From an uncultured Bacteroidota bacterium (lineage in GTDB: Bacteria; Bacteroidota; Ignavibacteria; UBA10030; UBA8401): a stretch of 11,327 nt of DNA. Below, piece by piece: positions 1 through 6,662 of this stretch (positions within the stretch are counted from its first letter, which is position 1; each line of letters opens with the position of its first letter). Where the stretch lies: the NCBI GenBank assembly GCA_937920105.1, contig CALETH010000021.1, forward strand, positions 1 through 11,327, read 5' to 3'. The notes beneath the pieces are model-generated. The model saw nothing but the letters and a program-made list of their open reading frames with translations. It searched no databases and was not told the origin of the DNA. A program made the position numbers and the translations under genes.

Positions 1-2061
1 AATTTCATTATTACCTATATCCTTTCCTAATATTAAAATTACTGTTGATGCAGTTACATTTTCAAAAACTTTAGATTTTAAATCAACGATTTGAATAATA
101 TTTGTATAATCTAAAATATATCTTCTTATACTTTCATAAATTGTTGTTCTCAAGATTGTATTAGGGATTATATAACTCATTAATCCTTTTTTATTAAGTA
201 ACTTAATACCTTTAAGAACAAAAATACCAAATAAATTAACCTTTCCTGTTTGACTTTCACGTGATTTACTTGATTTATTTATTTCACTAAAATAATGTGT
301 TTTGTAATATTCTTTAACTAAATCTCCAAAATCAATATCTCTAGTAAAAACATACGGCGGATTCCCAATCACTACATCAAAACCACCATTCTTAAAAACT
401 GTTGGAAAGGCCTTTTGCCAATGAAATGGTTTTATTTTTCGTTCTTCGCCAAAATCCATTTGGTTATCGTAAAAATCGGTATCAATTAAAGAGTTTCCGC
501 TTTTAATATTTTCATCAAGCGTTGGGAGAGCGCGTTCGTTAAACATCGTCATTTGGTGGGCAATGCTTGCTTGGGTTTCTCCTTCCATACATTTTAAGAG
601 CAGCGAAAGTTTGGTTACTTCTACGGCGTTGGTATCAATATCTACTCCGTAAATGTTGTTGAGCAGTATGCGTTTTTTTTCTGCTGTGGTGAGATTGCCT
701 TCGGGGGTTAATGACACACTATTTTTAGAAAATTTAGAAAGATTGCTTCGCTCCGCTCGCAATGACAAATAGTAATTTTTGTGCCAGTTGAGCAAATATT
801 GATAGGCACCGAGAAGAAAACTTCCGCTTCCGCAGGCAGGGTCCACAATTTTTATGGCGGCAATTTCTTTGGGCGACATCCCCCTACCCCCTTCAAAGGG
901 GGAGTTTATAAGTTTTCCCACAGTGTTTTCTACAATATAATCGACAATGTATTGTGGTGTGTAATAAACTCCTCCTGCTTTTCGCACTTCGGGCTTGAGT
1001 TCTATTACGGCTTTTCCTTTTTTGTTGATGGAGATGGTTTTGCCGAGAAATTGTTCGTACGCACTTCCTAAAATTTCTACACTGAATACGGAAAATTCAT
1101 ACGGAGATTCCGGATAATATAATTGTTGTATTATGGTTTTGAGTGTTTTGTTGCTGATGCGGAGTGTTGGAGTGAGTGTATCTTTTTTGAAATCAAAAAG
1201 TCCGCTGTTATATTTTTCATCCGCCTTTTTAAAAAATTGCAGCAGGTTGTGATAATATTTTCCTTCTTGCTGGCTTTGCTGCATACATTCTTGAAGGTGT
1301 CCGTAGGGTTCGATGCTTCGGTCTTCACAAATTCGCAAAAAGATAATTCTATCTAACGTTTGTTGTACGGCAAAGTTGAGTTCATCTTCATCCAATGTAT
1401 TTTCTTTACTGATGGTTTCTGCAAGAAGTGTCCGCCACTGGTCTAACGATTGCAAAAATTCTTTATCAACAGTGGTTGTTCCTTTTTTGTTGGCGTTGGA
1501 TGAAAGGAATGTATCGAAGTTGCCTTTGAGTACGGCTTCTTTGCTGAAGGTGTTCCAGAGAAAATCCCATTCTTTTTCATATTCGTGAAAGGTGAAATAT
1601 TTTACTCGTGCAACATTGGGTTTATCATTGGGATGTGGTTTTTTGGTGCAATCGTAAATGGCAAATTCTTCAAAATCTGTTACGATGCTGACGTTGAGTT
1701 TCGCACTCCATCCGTACCGCCGTACTTGATAGGCGGGTTGGATTTCATCTTTGATGTAGATGATTGGCTTTTTTGCTTCGATAAAAAATAATCGTTTTCC
1801 TCCGCTTAATCGAAAAGAATAATCCGGTGCTTTGGTTGCTTTTCCGATTTTGACTTTATCTTCATGAATAACTTCGCGATAACTTTCTGCAAACCCTTGA
1901 TTGTTATCAATATCCCATCCTAATGCTTTGAAAAATGGGTCAATGAAATCTCTGCGAGTTTGTGTTTCATTGTATTCGGATTTTTTGTATGCGGGAAGTT
2001 GTTCGGTAAATCGTGTAACAAGTTGTTGAACGATTTGAAGTCCTTTTTCTTTGGTTAACAT
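1..2061 (-). CDS. Type IIG (Eco57I-like) restriction-modification enzyme, C-terminus cut by the window edge
   Basis: I translated this frame from the ATG at 2061; it stays open for 687 codons to the left edge, so the C-terminus is missing. Whole enzymes of this family are usually about 1000 residues. The N-terminus has a PD-(D/E)xK nuclease pattern, with D80 in APDYSF and E95-A-K97 in FFIEAKKP. The methyltransferase part shows YYTP (366-369), SAM-binding DPACGSGSF (407-415), a GVDID acidic motif after it, and catalytic NPPY (567-570) typical of N6-adenine methylation. A fused nuclease and methylase in one chain is the type IIG plan: one protein cuts and modifies DNA, and the missing C-terminal part should hold the target recognition domain. 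The start lies only 7 bases after the stop of the transporter gene, with no obvious promoter or SD between them. Two oddities: two palindromic repeats are inserted in frame (residues 387-395 and about 433-441), and GC falls from about 38% to 23% just after NPPY. Confidence 0.9.
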   Translation of the reverse strand, partial: MLTKEKGLQIVQQLVTRFTEQLPAYKKSEYNETQTRRDFIDPFFKALGWDIDNNQGFAESYREVIHEDKVKIGKATKAPDYSFRLSGGKRLFFIEAKKPIIYIKDEIQPAYQVRRYGWSAKLNVSIVTDFEEFAIYDCTKKPHPNDKPNVARVKYFTFHEYEKEWDFLWNTFSKEAVLKGNFDTFLSSNANKKGTTTVDKEFLQSLDQWRTLLAETISKENTLDEDELNFAVQQTLDRIIFLRICEDRSIEPYGHLQECMQQSQQEGKYYHNLLQFFKKADEKYNSGLFDFKKDTLTPTLRISNKTLKTIIQQLYYPESPYEFSVFSVEILGSAYEQFLGKTISINKKGKAVIELKPEVRKAGGVYYTPQYIVDYIVENTVGKLINSPFEGGRGMSPKEIAAIKIVDPACGSGSFLLGAYQYLLNWHKNYYLSLRAERSNLSKFSKNSVSLTPEGNLTTAEKKRILLNNIYGVDIDTNAVEVTKLSLLLKCMEGETQASIAHQMTMFNERALPTLDENIKSGNSLIDTDFYDNQMDFGEERKIKPFHWQKAFPTVFKNGGFDVVIGNPPYVFTRDIDFGDLVKEYYKTHYFSEINKSSKSRESQTGKVNLFGIFVLKGIKLLNKKGLMSYIIPNTILRTTIYESIRRYILDYTNIIQIVDLKSKVFENVTASTVILILGKDIGNNEI
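740..766 (-). repeat. Palindromic dispersed-type repeat inserted in frame in the restriction-modification gene
   Basis: On the minus strand this reads TGTCATTGCGAGCGGAGCGA and on to AAGCAATCT, an imperfect inverted repeat with ATTGC/GCAAT ends. From memory it matches a short element scattered between and within genes of many environmental bacteria, often seen in proteins as LRAERSNL. Here it encodes residues 433-441 of the restriction-modification enzyme, in the linker between SAM motif I and the conserved TTAEKKRILLNNI block, without breaking the frame. Copy number in this genome cannot be judged from the window, which holds only one copy. Confidence 0.7.
878..903 (-). repeat. GC-rich hairpin repeat inserted in frame in the restriction-modification gene
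   Basis: The core 887-902 is a near-perfect hairpin, ccccctt-ca-aaggggg (7-bp arms), followed on the minus strand by ggtaggggga. It is translated as SPFEGGRGM (residues 387-395), between the YYTP block and SAM motif I. This pattern resembles a widely dispersed short repeat of environmental bacteria. Its GC content is far above its surroundings and it adds a glycine-rich loop without a frameshift. Confidence 0.65.
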
Positions 2062-2068
2062 AGTGGTA

Positions 2069-2920
2069 TTATTTTTTTGGTGAGAGTTCAGAGATAAGGA
2101 TTCCTGCAATGATAAGCACTCCTCCAACAATTCCCCAAGTTCCTAAAAATTCTTGTAAAAAAATATAGGCTAAGATTGCAGTTACAACGGGTTCAAATGT
2201 ATAGATAATTGCGGCGCGTGTTGGTGTGGTTTCTTTTTGAAATTTTGTTTGAATAGTTAATGTAAGTACAGTAGCAAGGAATCCCAAATATAAAACAAGC
2301 CAGATAAATGTTGATGAGAAAATTAATTTGGGTGTTTCAAGTGGAATACAAAAAATTCCGATAAGTGCTGTTACAGCAATTTGCAAAAATGTTATGTGAA
2401 GAACATTTTCTTTTTGGGTTACAACATCAAGATACACAATGTGAATTCCAAAAATTATTGCAGAAATAAGTGTGAGAACATCTCCAATATTTATTCCATT
2501 TCCTTCTGGTGAGGTAAGAAAATATAATCCAATACTCACTATAACAACTCCAATGAGTGTTGCAAGTTTGGGAATTTTTCTTTTCATGATTACTTGTGCA
2601 AGTGGTGTAAAAATGACTAACATTCCTGTAATGAATGAAGATTTTGATGCAGTTGTATAATTTAATCCAATTGTTTGTAAGGATAAGCCCACTCCTAATA
2701 AAATTCCTAATAAAATTCCCTTGCGTAAGGTAGATTTTTGTATAGCACGAAGTTTATTAAAAAAGATAAATGTAAACAGTATTGCAGCAACAGAAAATCT
2801 GGCGGTGATAAAAACAAATGGCGAACTATAGTCTAATATAGATTTAATTGCAACAAATGTGCTTCCCCAAATAAATGTATTGAAGAAAAGTAATAGTTCT
2901 GATTTAGTTTGTACTTTCAT
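2069..2920 (-). CDS. EamA/DMT-superfamily transporter, 10 predicted membrane helices
   Basis: The 283-residue product is almost entirely hydrophobic. It has about ten membrane segments (roughly 8-27, 35-54, 68-87, 92-113, 119-136, 148-168, 175-193, 204-224, 235-255, 260-278), which is the usual two-EamA-repeat layout and length. Family-like signatures include WGSTFVAIK near the start, TTASKSSFITG at the start of helix 4, and EPVVTAILAYIFLQE in helix 9. Family members sit in the inner membrane and move small metabolites; substrate cannot be read from sequence. It starts at ATG 2920, 15 bases after the DprE2-like gene, and ends 7 bases before the restriction-modification gene, so the three are probably cotranscribed. 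Because it follows a lipid-linked sugar epimerase pair it might help move that sugar or lipid across the membrane. That is only inference; EamA proteins more often export amino acids or other metabolites. Confidence 0.88.
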   Translation of the reverse strand: MKVQTKSELLLFFNTFIWGSTFVAIKSILDYSSPFVFITARFSVAAILFTFIFFNKLRAIQKSTLRKGILLGILLGVGLSLQTIGLNYTTASKSSFITGMLVIFTPLAQVIMKRKIPKLATLIGVVIVSIGLYFLTSPEGNGINIGDVLTLISAIIFGIHIVYLDVVTQKENVLHITFLQIAVTALIGIFCIPLETPKLIFSSTFIWLVLYLGFLATVLTLTIQTKFQKETTPTRAAIIYTFEPVVTAILAYIFLQEFLGTWGIVGGVLIIAGILISELSPKK

Positions 2921-2935
2921 AAAATAATTTCTGAC

Positions 2936-3667
2936 TCACAATTTCAATTTTTTAAAAATTGTTTCCGGAATGGAAGAAATAATACCCATGATGTATTTCC
3001 AAAACCATTTTGTATAAATCACATTTTTCTTTTTTTGTTCTGCTTTAAGAATATCTTTTGCAACTTCTTCTGGTTTTGCCGTGAGTAGTGATGGTAATTT
3101 CAAATTTTCTGTCATTGAGGTATACACAAAACCCGGCTTTACCGTGAGAACGTGTACGTTGGATTTGAATAATCTATTTCGCAATCCGGAAAGATATGCA
3201 GTAAATCCTGCTTTTGCACTTCCATATAAATAGTTGCTCTGCCTTCCTCTCTCTCCTGCAACAGAACTGATTCCGATAATTGTTCCTTCTCGTTGTTGTT
3301 CAAAATCATTTGCAACAATATTGAGAATAGAAATACATCCAGTATAATTTGTTTCGATAATTTTTTGTGCGTGAAGAAAATCTTTTTCACCTTCTTTTTG
3401 CTCTCCCAAAAAACCAAATACACAAATAACTATATTGGGTTTTTGCGGAAGTGTTTCATAAAATTGTTGATGGGATTTGAAATCCGTAGCATCAAAAAAA
3501 AATGCTGTTGCAAAAATATTGTAACGTATGTGCAAATCATTTGCATCAATTTCTAATGATTTTTGATTTCTCCCTGCTAAAAGAAGTGTTGCACCGGTTT
3601 GTGCGTACTCTTTTGCGATTGCTTTGGCTATATCGGAACTTGCTCCGAGGATAAGGATGGTTTTCAT
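2936..3667 (-). CDS. DprE2-like short-chain dehydrogenase (polyprenylphosphoryl-2-keto-pentose reductase)
   Basis: This is a 243-residue short-chain dehydrogenase/reductase with a Rossmann start (LILGASSDIA, residues 6-14), catalytic serine around 134-135 in GISSVAGERG, and the active-site pair Y148 and K152 in YGSAK. The stretch from SSVAGERGR through the YGSAKAG block, plus the KPGFVYTSMT segment and a basic hydrophobic tail (IPETIFKKLKL), closely resemble mycobacterial DprE2, which reduces the 2-keto intermediate to decaprenylphosphoryl-arabinose with NADH. The gene just upstream on the same strand is DprE1-like, which makes that intermediate, and this strengthens the call considerably. 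It starts at ATG 3667 and lies 108 bases after the DprE1-like gene; that gap is full of short repeats. The lipid carrier and exact sugar are inferred, and generic SDR chemistry on another polyprenyl sugar remains possible. Confidence 0.82.
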   Translation of the reverse strand: MKTILILGASSDIAKAIAKEYAQTGATLLLAGRNQKSLEIDANDLHIRYNIFATAFFFDATDFKSHQQFYETLPQKPNIVICVFGFLGEQKEGEKDFLHAQKIIETNYTGCISILNIVANDFEQQREGTIIGISSVAGERGRQSNYLYGSAKAGFTAYLSGLRNRLFKSNVHVLTVKPGFVYTSMTENLKLPSLLTAKPEEVAKDILKAEQKKKNVIYTKWFWKYIMGIISSIPETIFKKLKL

Positions 3668-3677
3668 TGGTAATAGA

Positions 3678-3776
3678 ACACTGATTTATTAAGATTATTG
3701 TTATGATTTACACTGATTTTATTTTTTTTATTACTTCACTACTAATTTACTTCATTACTCATTTACTTCATTACTC
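3678..3776. repeat. Repeat-filled gap between the DprE1-like and DprE2-like genes
   Basis: The gap holds two kinds of short repeat. The 10-mer acactgattt occurs at 3678-3687 and 3710-3719, flanking an AT-rich 22-base core. The 16-mer atttacttcattactc occurs twice in perfect tandem at 3745-3760 and 3761-3776, with a decayed third copy just to the left (about 3729-3744). The last unit runs into the final base of the DprE1-like stop codon. These resemble intergenic filler repeats and not a designed regulatory site; no hairpin plus T-run terminator is visible. Confidence 0.6.
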
Positions 3777-5089
3777 TATATTCCTATTCTTTTAGATTGG
3801 AGTGAGTGAAATTTTCTTTCTTTATCAGATTGATATTTTAATGCAATAAATTTTTCAGAATTTTTATATCCTCTTTTAAACATTTGTTCGCTCATTCTCA
3901 CATCTTTTGCGAGATATAATCTTCCATCATAATCTGCAACCATAGCATCAAGTTCATTCAATAATGGAAAAAGATTTTTTGTGATGGGAAAATCTAATGC
4001 CAACGTGTAGCCCTCACGTGGAAATGAAAGATAATTTTCTTGTTTTCCGAAAAGTTTTAAGACAGCCAAAAATGAACCTTGTCCGCTTTGAGAAATTTTT
4101 TGAAGGATTTTTTTTAATCCTTCTTTTGAACTTTCTTTTGGGAGAACAAACTGATATTGCGTAAAGCCGCGTTTTCCATACATCCTATTCCAATGCAAAA
4201 TTCTATCCAACGGATAAAAAAATGTTTCATAATCAATAAAAGAAATTTCTGAACGTGCTTTAGTGTAATACAAAAAATTAAATGATTTAATTGCGAACGA
4301 TGATAAGGTAAATTCTGGTAGAAACAATGGCACCGAAGGTGTTGATTTTTCTGGAATTAACAAGATATTTTTCATGCTTTTTATTTCATCTTGAAGAGCA
4401 TGCTCTCCTCTCATCATAATAGAACGTCCGCTGGAATTTCCTTCTTTCAAACAATCAATCCATGCAACAGAATATGTCCAATCAAGAGAACTCTCAAAAA
4501 TTTCCATTATCTCATCTAAGTTTTTTGCTTTGAGAGTTTCTCGTTTGATGTACGAAGATTGTATCGGAATAAGTTGAAATGTTGCCTGAAGAATAATTCC
4601 TGTTAATCCCATTCCCCCACACGTTGCCCAAAAAAGTTCAGCATTGTTTTCTTTGGTGCAAGTTACGATTGTACCATCACTCAACATTAAATCAAATGAG
4701 TGAAGATGATTGGAAAAAGAACCGGCGATGTGATGATTTTTTCCGTGAACATCCGCAGCGATTGCTCCGCCAACAGTAACAAATTTTGTTCCCGGAGTAA
4801 CTGGTAAAAACCAACCGCGTGAAACAAATGTTTGAAGAATTTCATGAAGCGAAACTCCTGCTTCACACGTTAACATTCCCGTAGAAGTAAATTTTAAAAT
4901 TCGATTAAGTTTTTGTGTGGAAACAATATTGGTGTTGAGCGATGAATCTCCGTACGAACGACCTAATCCACGAACAATAAGTTCTTGCGAAGAAAAAAGT
5001 GTTTGTTGGATTTTTTCAACAGTAGATGGTGTAGAAATTTCTGCTTCTATAACGGGATAATTTCCCCAATTGGTGATTGTTGTTTTCAT
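3776..5089 (-). CDS. DprE1-like FAD-binding oxidase (polyprenylphosphoryl-beta-D-ribose 2-oxidase type)
   Basis: From ATG 5089 the product is 437 residues, close to the 460 or so of mycobacterial DprE1. An FAD-binding (PCMH/vanillyl-alcohol-oxidase type) domain is clear: LIVRGLGRSYGDSS near residues 37-50 and GGAIAADVHGKNHH at 107-120, the latter almost a signature of DprE1. The C-terminal half has the matching GRLYLAKD block and the GYTLALDFPI strand. In DprE1 the flavin oxidises the 2-hydroxyl of the lipid-linked ribose, and DprE2 (the next gene) reduces it with inverted stereochemistry. The residue matching the well-known benzothiazinone-target Cys387 is Ala364 here. An in-frame TTG at 5107 would add six residues (MYIYHR), but ATG 5089 starts right at the conserved MKTTITNWGNYP block, so I prefer it. 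The gene is divergent from the prenyltransferase gene at 5208. Confidence 0.86.
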   Translation of the reverse strand: MKTTITNWGNYPVIEAEISTPSTVEKIQQTLFSSQELIVRGLGRSYGDSSLNTNIVSTQKLNRILKFTSTGMLTCEAGVSLHEILQTFVSRGWFLPVTPGTKFVTVGGAIAADVHGKNHHIAGSFSNHLHSFDLMLSDGTIVTCTKENNAELFWATCGGMGLTGIILQATFQLIPIQSSYIKRETLKAKNLDEIMEIFESSLDWTYSVAWIDCLKEGNSSGRSIMMRGEHALQDEIKSMKNILLIPEKSTPSVPLFLPEFTLSSFAIKSFNFLYYTKARSEISFIDYETFFYPLDRILHWNRMYGKRGFTQYQFVLPKESSKEGLKKILQKISQSGQGSFLAVLKLFGKQENYLSFPREGYTLALDFPITKNLFPLLNELDAMVADYDGRLYLAKDVRMSEQMFKRGYKNSEKFIALKYQSDKERKFHSLQSKRIGI

Positions 5090-5143
5090 ACGATGATAAA
5101 TATACAAAAAAAATTATTGCCTTATGTGATACTGGATTATTCA

Positions 5144-5174
5144 TTGCTTCACTTTTCTTTTTTCCCTATTTTGG
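5144..5174 (+). promoter_or_regulatory. Possible Bacteroidota-style promoter for the menaquinone operon
   Basis: The 118-base divergent gap (5090-5207) must carry promoters for both directions. On the plus strand, TTG at 5144-5146 and TATTTTGG at 5167-5174, 20 bases apart, loosely resemble the Bacteroidota TTTG / TAnnTTTG pattern, placing a start site about 30 bases before the TTG start codon at 5208. The match is imperfect and could be chance in such AT-rich DNA. On the minus strand TATATTTA lies only a few bases ahead of ATG 5089 and has no convincing upstream partner. Confidence 0.22.
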
Positions 5175-5207
5175 ATAAAATTTATCTATTCACTTTTTAA
5201 AACTTTT

Positions 5208-6035
5208 TTGAAAAAATATTTCTCCTTTGTTAAAATAGAACATACCTTATTTTCCCTTCCAATGATTTATGCAGGAGTTTTTCTTGCTAATGGAAAAATC
5301 CCGCATCTTCAATTATCATTACTTATTCTTTCTGCTGCCATCGGTGCAAGGATTATTGCTATGACTTTGAATAGAATCATTGATAGAAAAATCGATATAA
5401 AAAATCCACGCACCCTTAATAGAGAATTACCAAGCGGAAAATTATCCTTAATACAAGGATATATTGTTTTATTTTTTGGATTTGCAATTTATCTTACTTC
5501 TGCATATCTCATTTCTGATTTTTGTTTTTATCTTTCACCAATTCCACTCATTGTTTTTGTTATTTATCCTTACTTAAAACGTTTTACTCCACTTGCCCAT
5601 TTTGGTGTTGGGATGGGTTTAGCAATGGGACCTCTTGGTGGATGGTTTGCTGTAACTGGTTCTTTAGAACGTTTGGGGGAGGGCTTATTACTTCCCCTGT
5701 TTAATATATTTTGGGCAACTGGTTTTGATATTATTTATTCTACAATGGATGAAGATTTTGATAGAAAAGAAAATCTCTACTCTTTCCCTTCTCGTTTTGG
5801 AAAAAAGAAGGCATTACAAATTTCTGCATTACTTCATGTTCTTGCATTTATTATTCTTACAATTTTATTTTTTGTTTCGTTGAAAAATCTTTATGCACTT
5901 CCATTTCTTTTATTCAGTGGATTTCTTTTGTATCTTGAACAAAAAAAATCTGACAATGTTGAATTAGCATTTTTTAAAATTAATATTGTGGTTGGATTTT
6001 GTGTTTTCTTTATGATTTTGGTAGGACTATTATGA
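5208..6035 (+). CDS. mqnP: UbiA-family prenyltransferase, probably MqnP of the futalosine menaquinone pathway
   Basis: This 275-residue membrane protein carries both Asp-rich prenyl-diphosphate/Mg2+ sites of UbiA enzymes: NRIIDRKID (N55, D59, D63) and DIIYSTMDEDFD (D174, D181, D185). About eight hydrophobic segments surround them. The opening KIEHTLFSLPMIYAG and the GFDIIY...DEDFDRKENLYSFP segment are typical of the 4-hydroxybenzoate/dihydroxynaphthoate branch. The start is a TTG; no in-frame ATG exists between it and the upstream stop near 5127, and the family N-terminus begins here. Its last four bases overlap the UbiX start (ATGA), a sign of translational coupling, and a UbiD decarboxylase follows. 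That trio points to prenylation of 1,4-dihydroxy-6-naphthoate in menaquinone synthesis. The alternative is a phosphoribose-transferring UbiA (as in arabinan precursor synthesis), suggested only by the divergent DprE1/DprE2 genes and less likely. Confidence 0.85.
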   Translation: MKKYFSFVKIEHTLFSLPMIYAGVFLANGKIPHLQLSLLILSAAIGARIIAMTLNRIIDRKIDIKNPRTLNRELPSGKLSLIQGYIVLFFGFAIYLTSAYLISDFCFYLSPIPLIVFVIYPYLKRFTPLAHFGVGMGLAMGPLGGWFAVTGSLERLGEGLLLPLFNIFWATGFDIIYSTMDEDFDRKENLYSFPSRFGKKKALQISALLHVLAFIILTILFFVSLKNLYALPFLLFSGFLLYLEQKKSDNVELAFFKINIVVGFCVFFMILVGLL

Positions 6036-6583
6036 AAATCATTCTCGGCATTACCGGTTCTTCCGGAGCAATTTATGCATTGGATTTTTTAAAAAAATCT
6101 ACGGCGGATAAATTTCTTATTGTTAGTAAATGGGGAAAAGCATTATTGAAAGATGAATTACAAATGTCTGATACAGATTTACATCCATACATTAAAAGAC
6201 AATTTGCTGATACGGATTTAACTGCACCAACGGCATCCGGCTCTAATTATTTTGATGCGTTTGTTATTCTTCCCTGCTCAACTTCCACATTGGGAAAAAT
6301 TGCTTCAGGAATTGGAGATACACTTATTACTCGCACGGCACAAGTTGCACTCAAAGAACGTTATAAATTAATTTTGTGTGTGAGAGAAACCCCGCTTTCT
6401 ACATTAACGTTAGAACAATGTGCAAAACTTTCTAGTTATGGTGCAGTGATTATGCCAATTTCTTCTCCACTCTATTTTATTCCAAAAACGGTTGATGAAT
6501 ATGTTAGTGCTTTTACGGATAAAGTTCTTGGTGTGATTGGAGAAAAGCGTCCAAAAGGTTGGCGTGGTGATGAGTTACAATAA
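6032..6583 (+). CDS. ubiX: UbiX flavin prenyltransferase
   Basis: The product is 183 residues, the normal size for UbiX. It begins with the FMN-binding GITGSSGA loop (6-13), has the conserved PCSTSTLGKIASG segment (81-93) followed by DTLITR, and the ETPLS loop (119-123). UbiX attaches a dimethylallyl group to reduced FMN, giving the prenylated FMN cofactor that UbiD-type decarboxylases need; it is soluble and forms dodecamers. I chose ATG 6032, which overlaps the stop of the upstream prenyltransferase gene as ATGA and starts exactly at the conserved MKIILGITGS; an ATG at 5999 would add an unrelated tail made from prenyltransferase coding sequence. Its partner decarboxylase starts 79 bases downstream, consistent with cofactor supply inside the same operon. 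Confidence 0.95.
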   Translation: MKIILGITGSSGAIYALDFLKKSTADKFLIVSKWGKALLKDELQMSDTDLHPYIKRQFADTDLTAPTASGSNYFDAFVILPCSTSTLGKIASGIGDTLITRTAQVALKERYKLILCVRETPLSTLTLEQCAKLSSYGAVIMPISSPLYFIPKTVDEYVSAFTDKVLGVIGEKRPKGWRGDELQ

Positions 6584-6662
6584 ACAATTTTCAATCTTCA
6601 ATGAGCAATTATTAATTATTTTTATTTCATCTTTCTTAATTCATCTTTCATAATTCCAAAGA
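6584..6662. repeat. AT-rich spacer with short direct repeats between ubiX and the ubiD-like gene
   Basis: This 79-base spacer is the largest gap inside an otherwise tight operon. It contains caatt/aatta-rich low-complexity sequence (caattttcaatcttcaatg, then caattattaattatt) and the 10-mer ttcatctttc twice, at 6626-6635 and 6640-6649 (14-base period). It looks like decayed intergenic repeat material. I see no terminator hairpin with a T-run, so read-through is likely. Confidence 0.4.

Noticed and set aside
781..1791. A series of plus-strand open frames of 60-96 codons between 781 and 1791
   Set aside because: They are antisense to the restriction-modification gene, which is open across the whole region with conserved motifs; none of their products resembles a known protein.
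3745..3776. Tandem 16-mers as a CRISPR array
   Set aside because: Units are directly adjacent with no spacers, only two perfect copies, and no cas genes nearby.
5090..5107. TTG at 5107 as an upstream start for the DprE1-like gene
   Set aside because: The added MYIYHR has no family support, while ATG 5089 starts right at the conserved N-terminus.
5108..5207. A small gene or riboswitch in the divergent gap
   Set aside because: The sequence is AT-rich without a stable hairpin or a plausible short protein; a promoter region is enough to explain it.
5999..6031. ATG at 5999 as the ubiX start
   Set aside because: It would translate prenyltransferase coding sequence in another frame; ATG 6032 gives the standard UbiX N-terminus and an ATGA overlap.
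6584..6662. Transcription terminator between ubiX and the ubiD-like gene
   Set aside because: Only low-complexity AT-rich direct repeats are present, with no GC-rich hairpin followed by a T-run.
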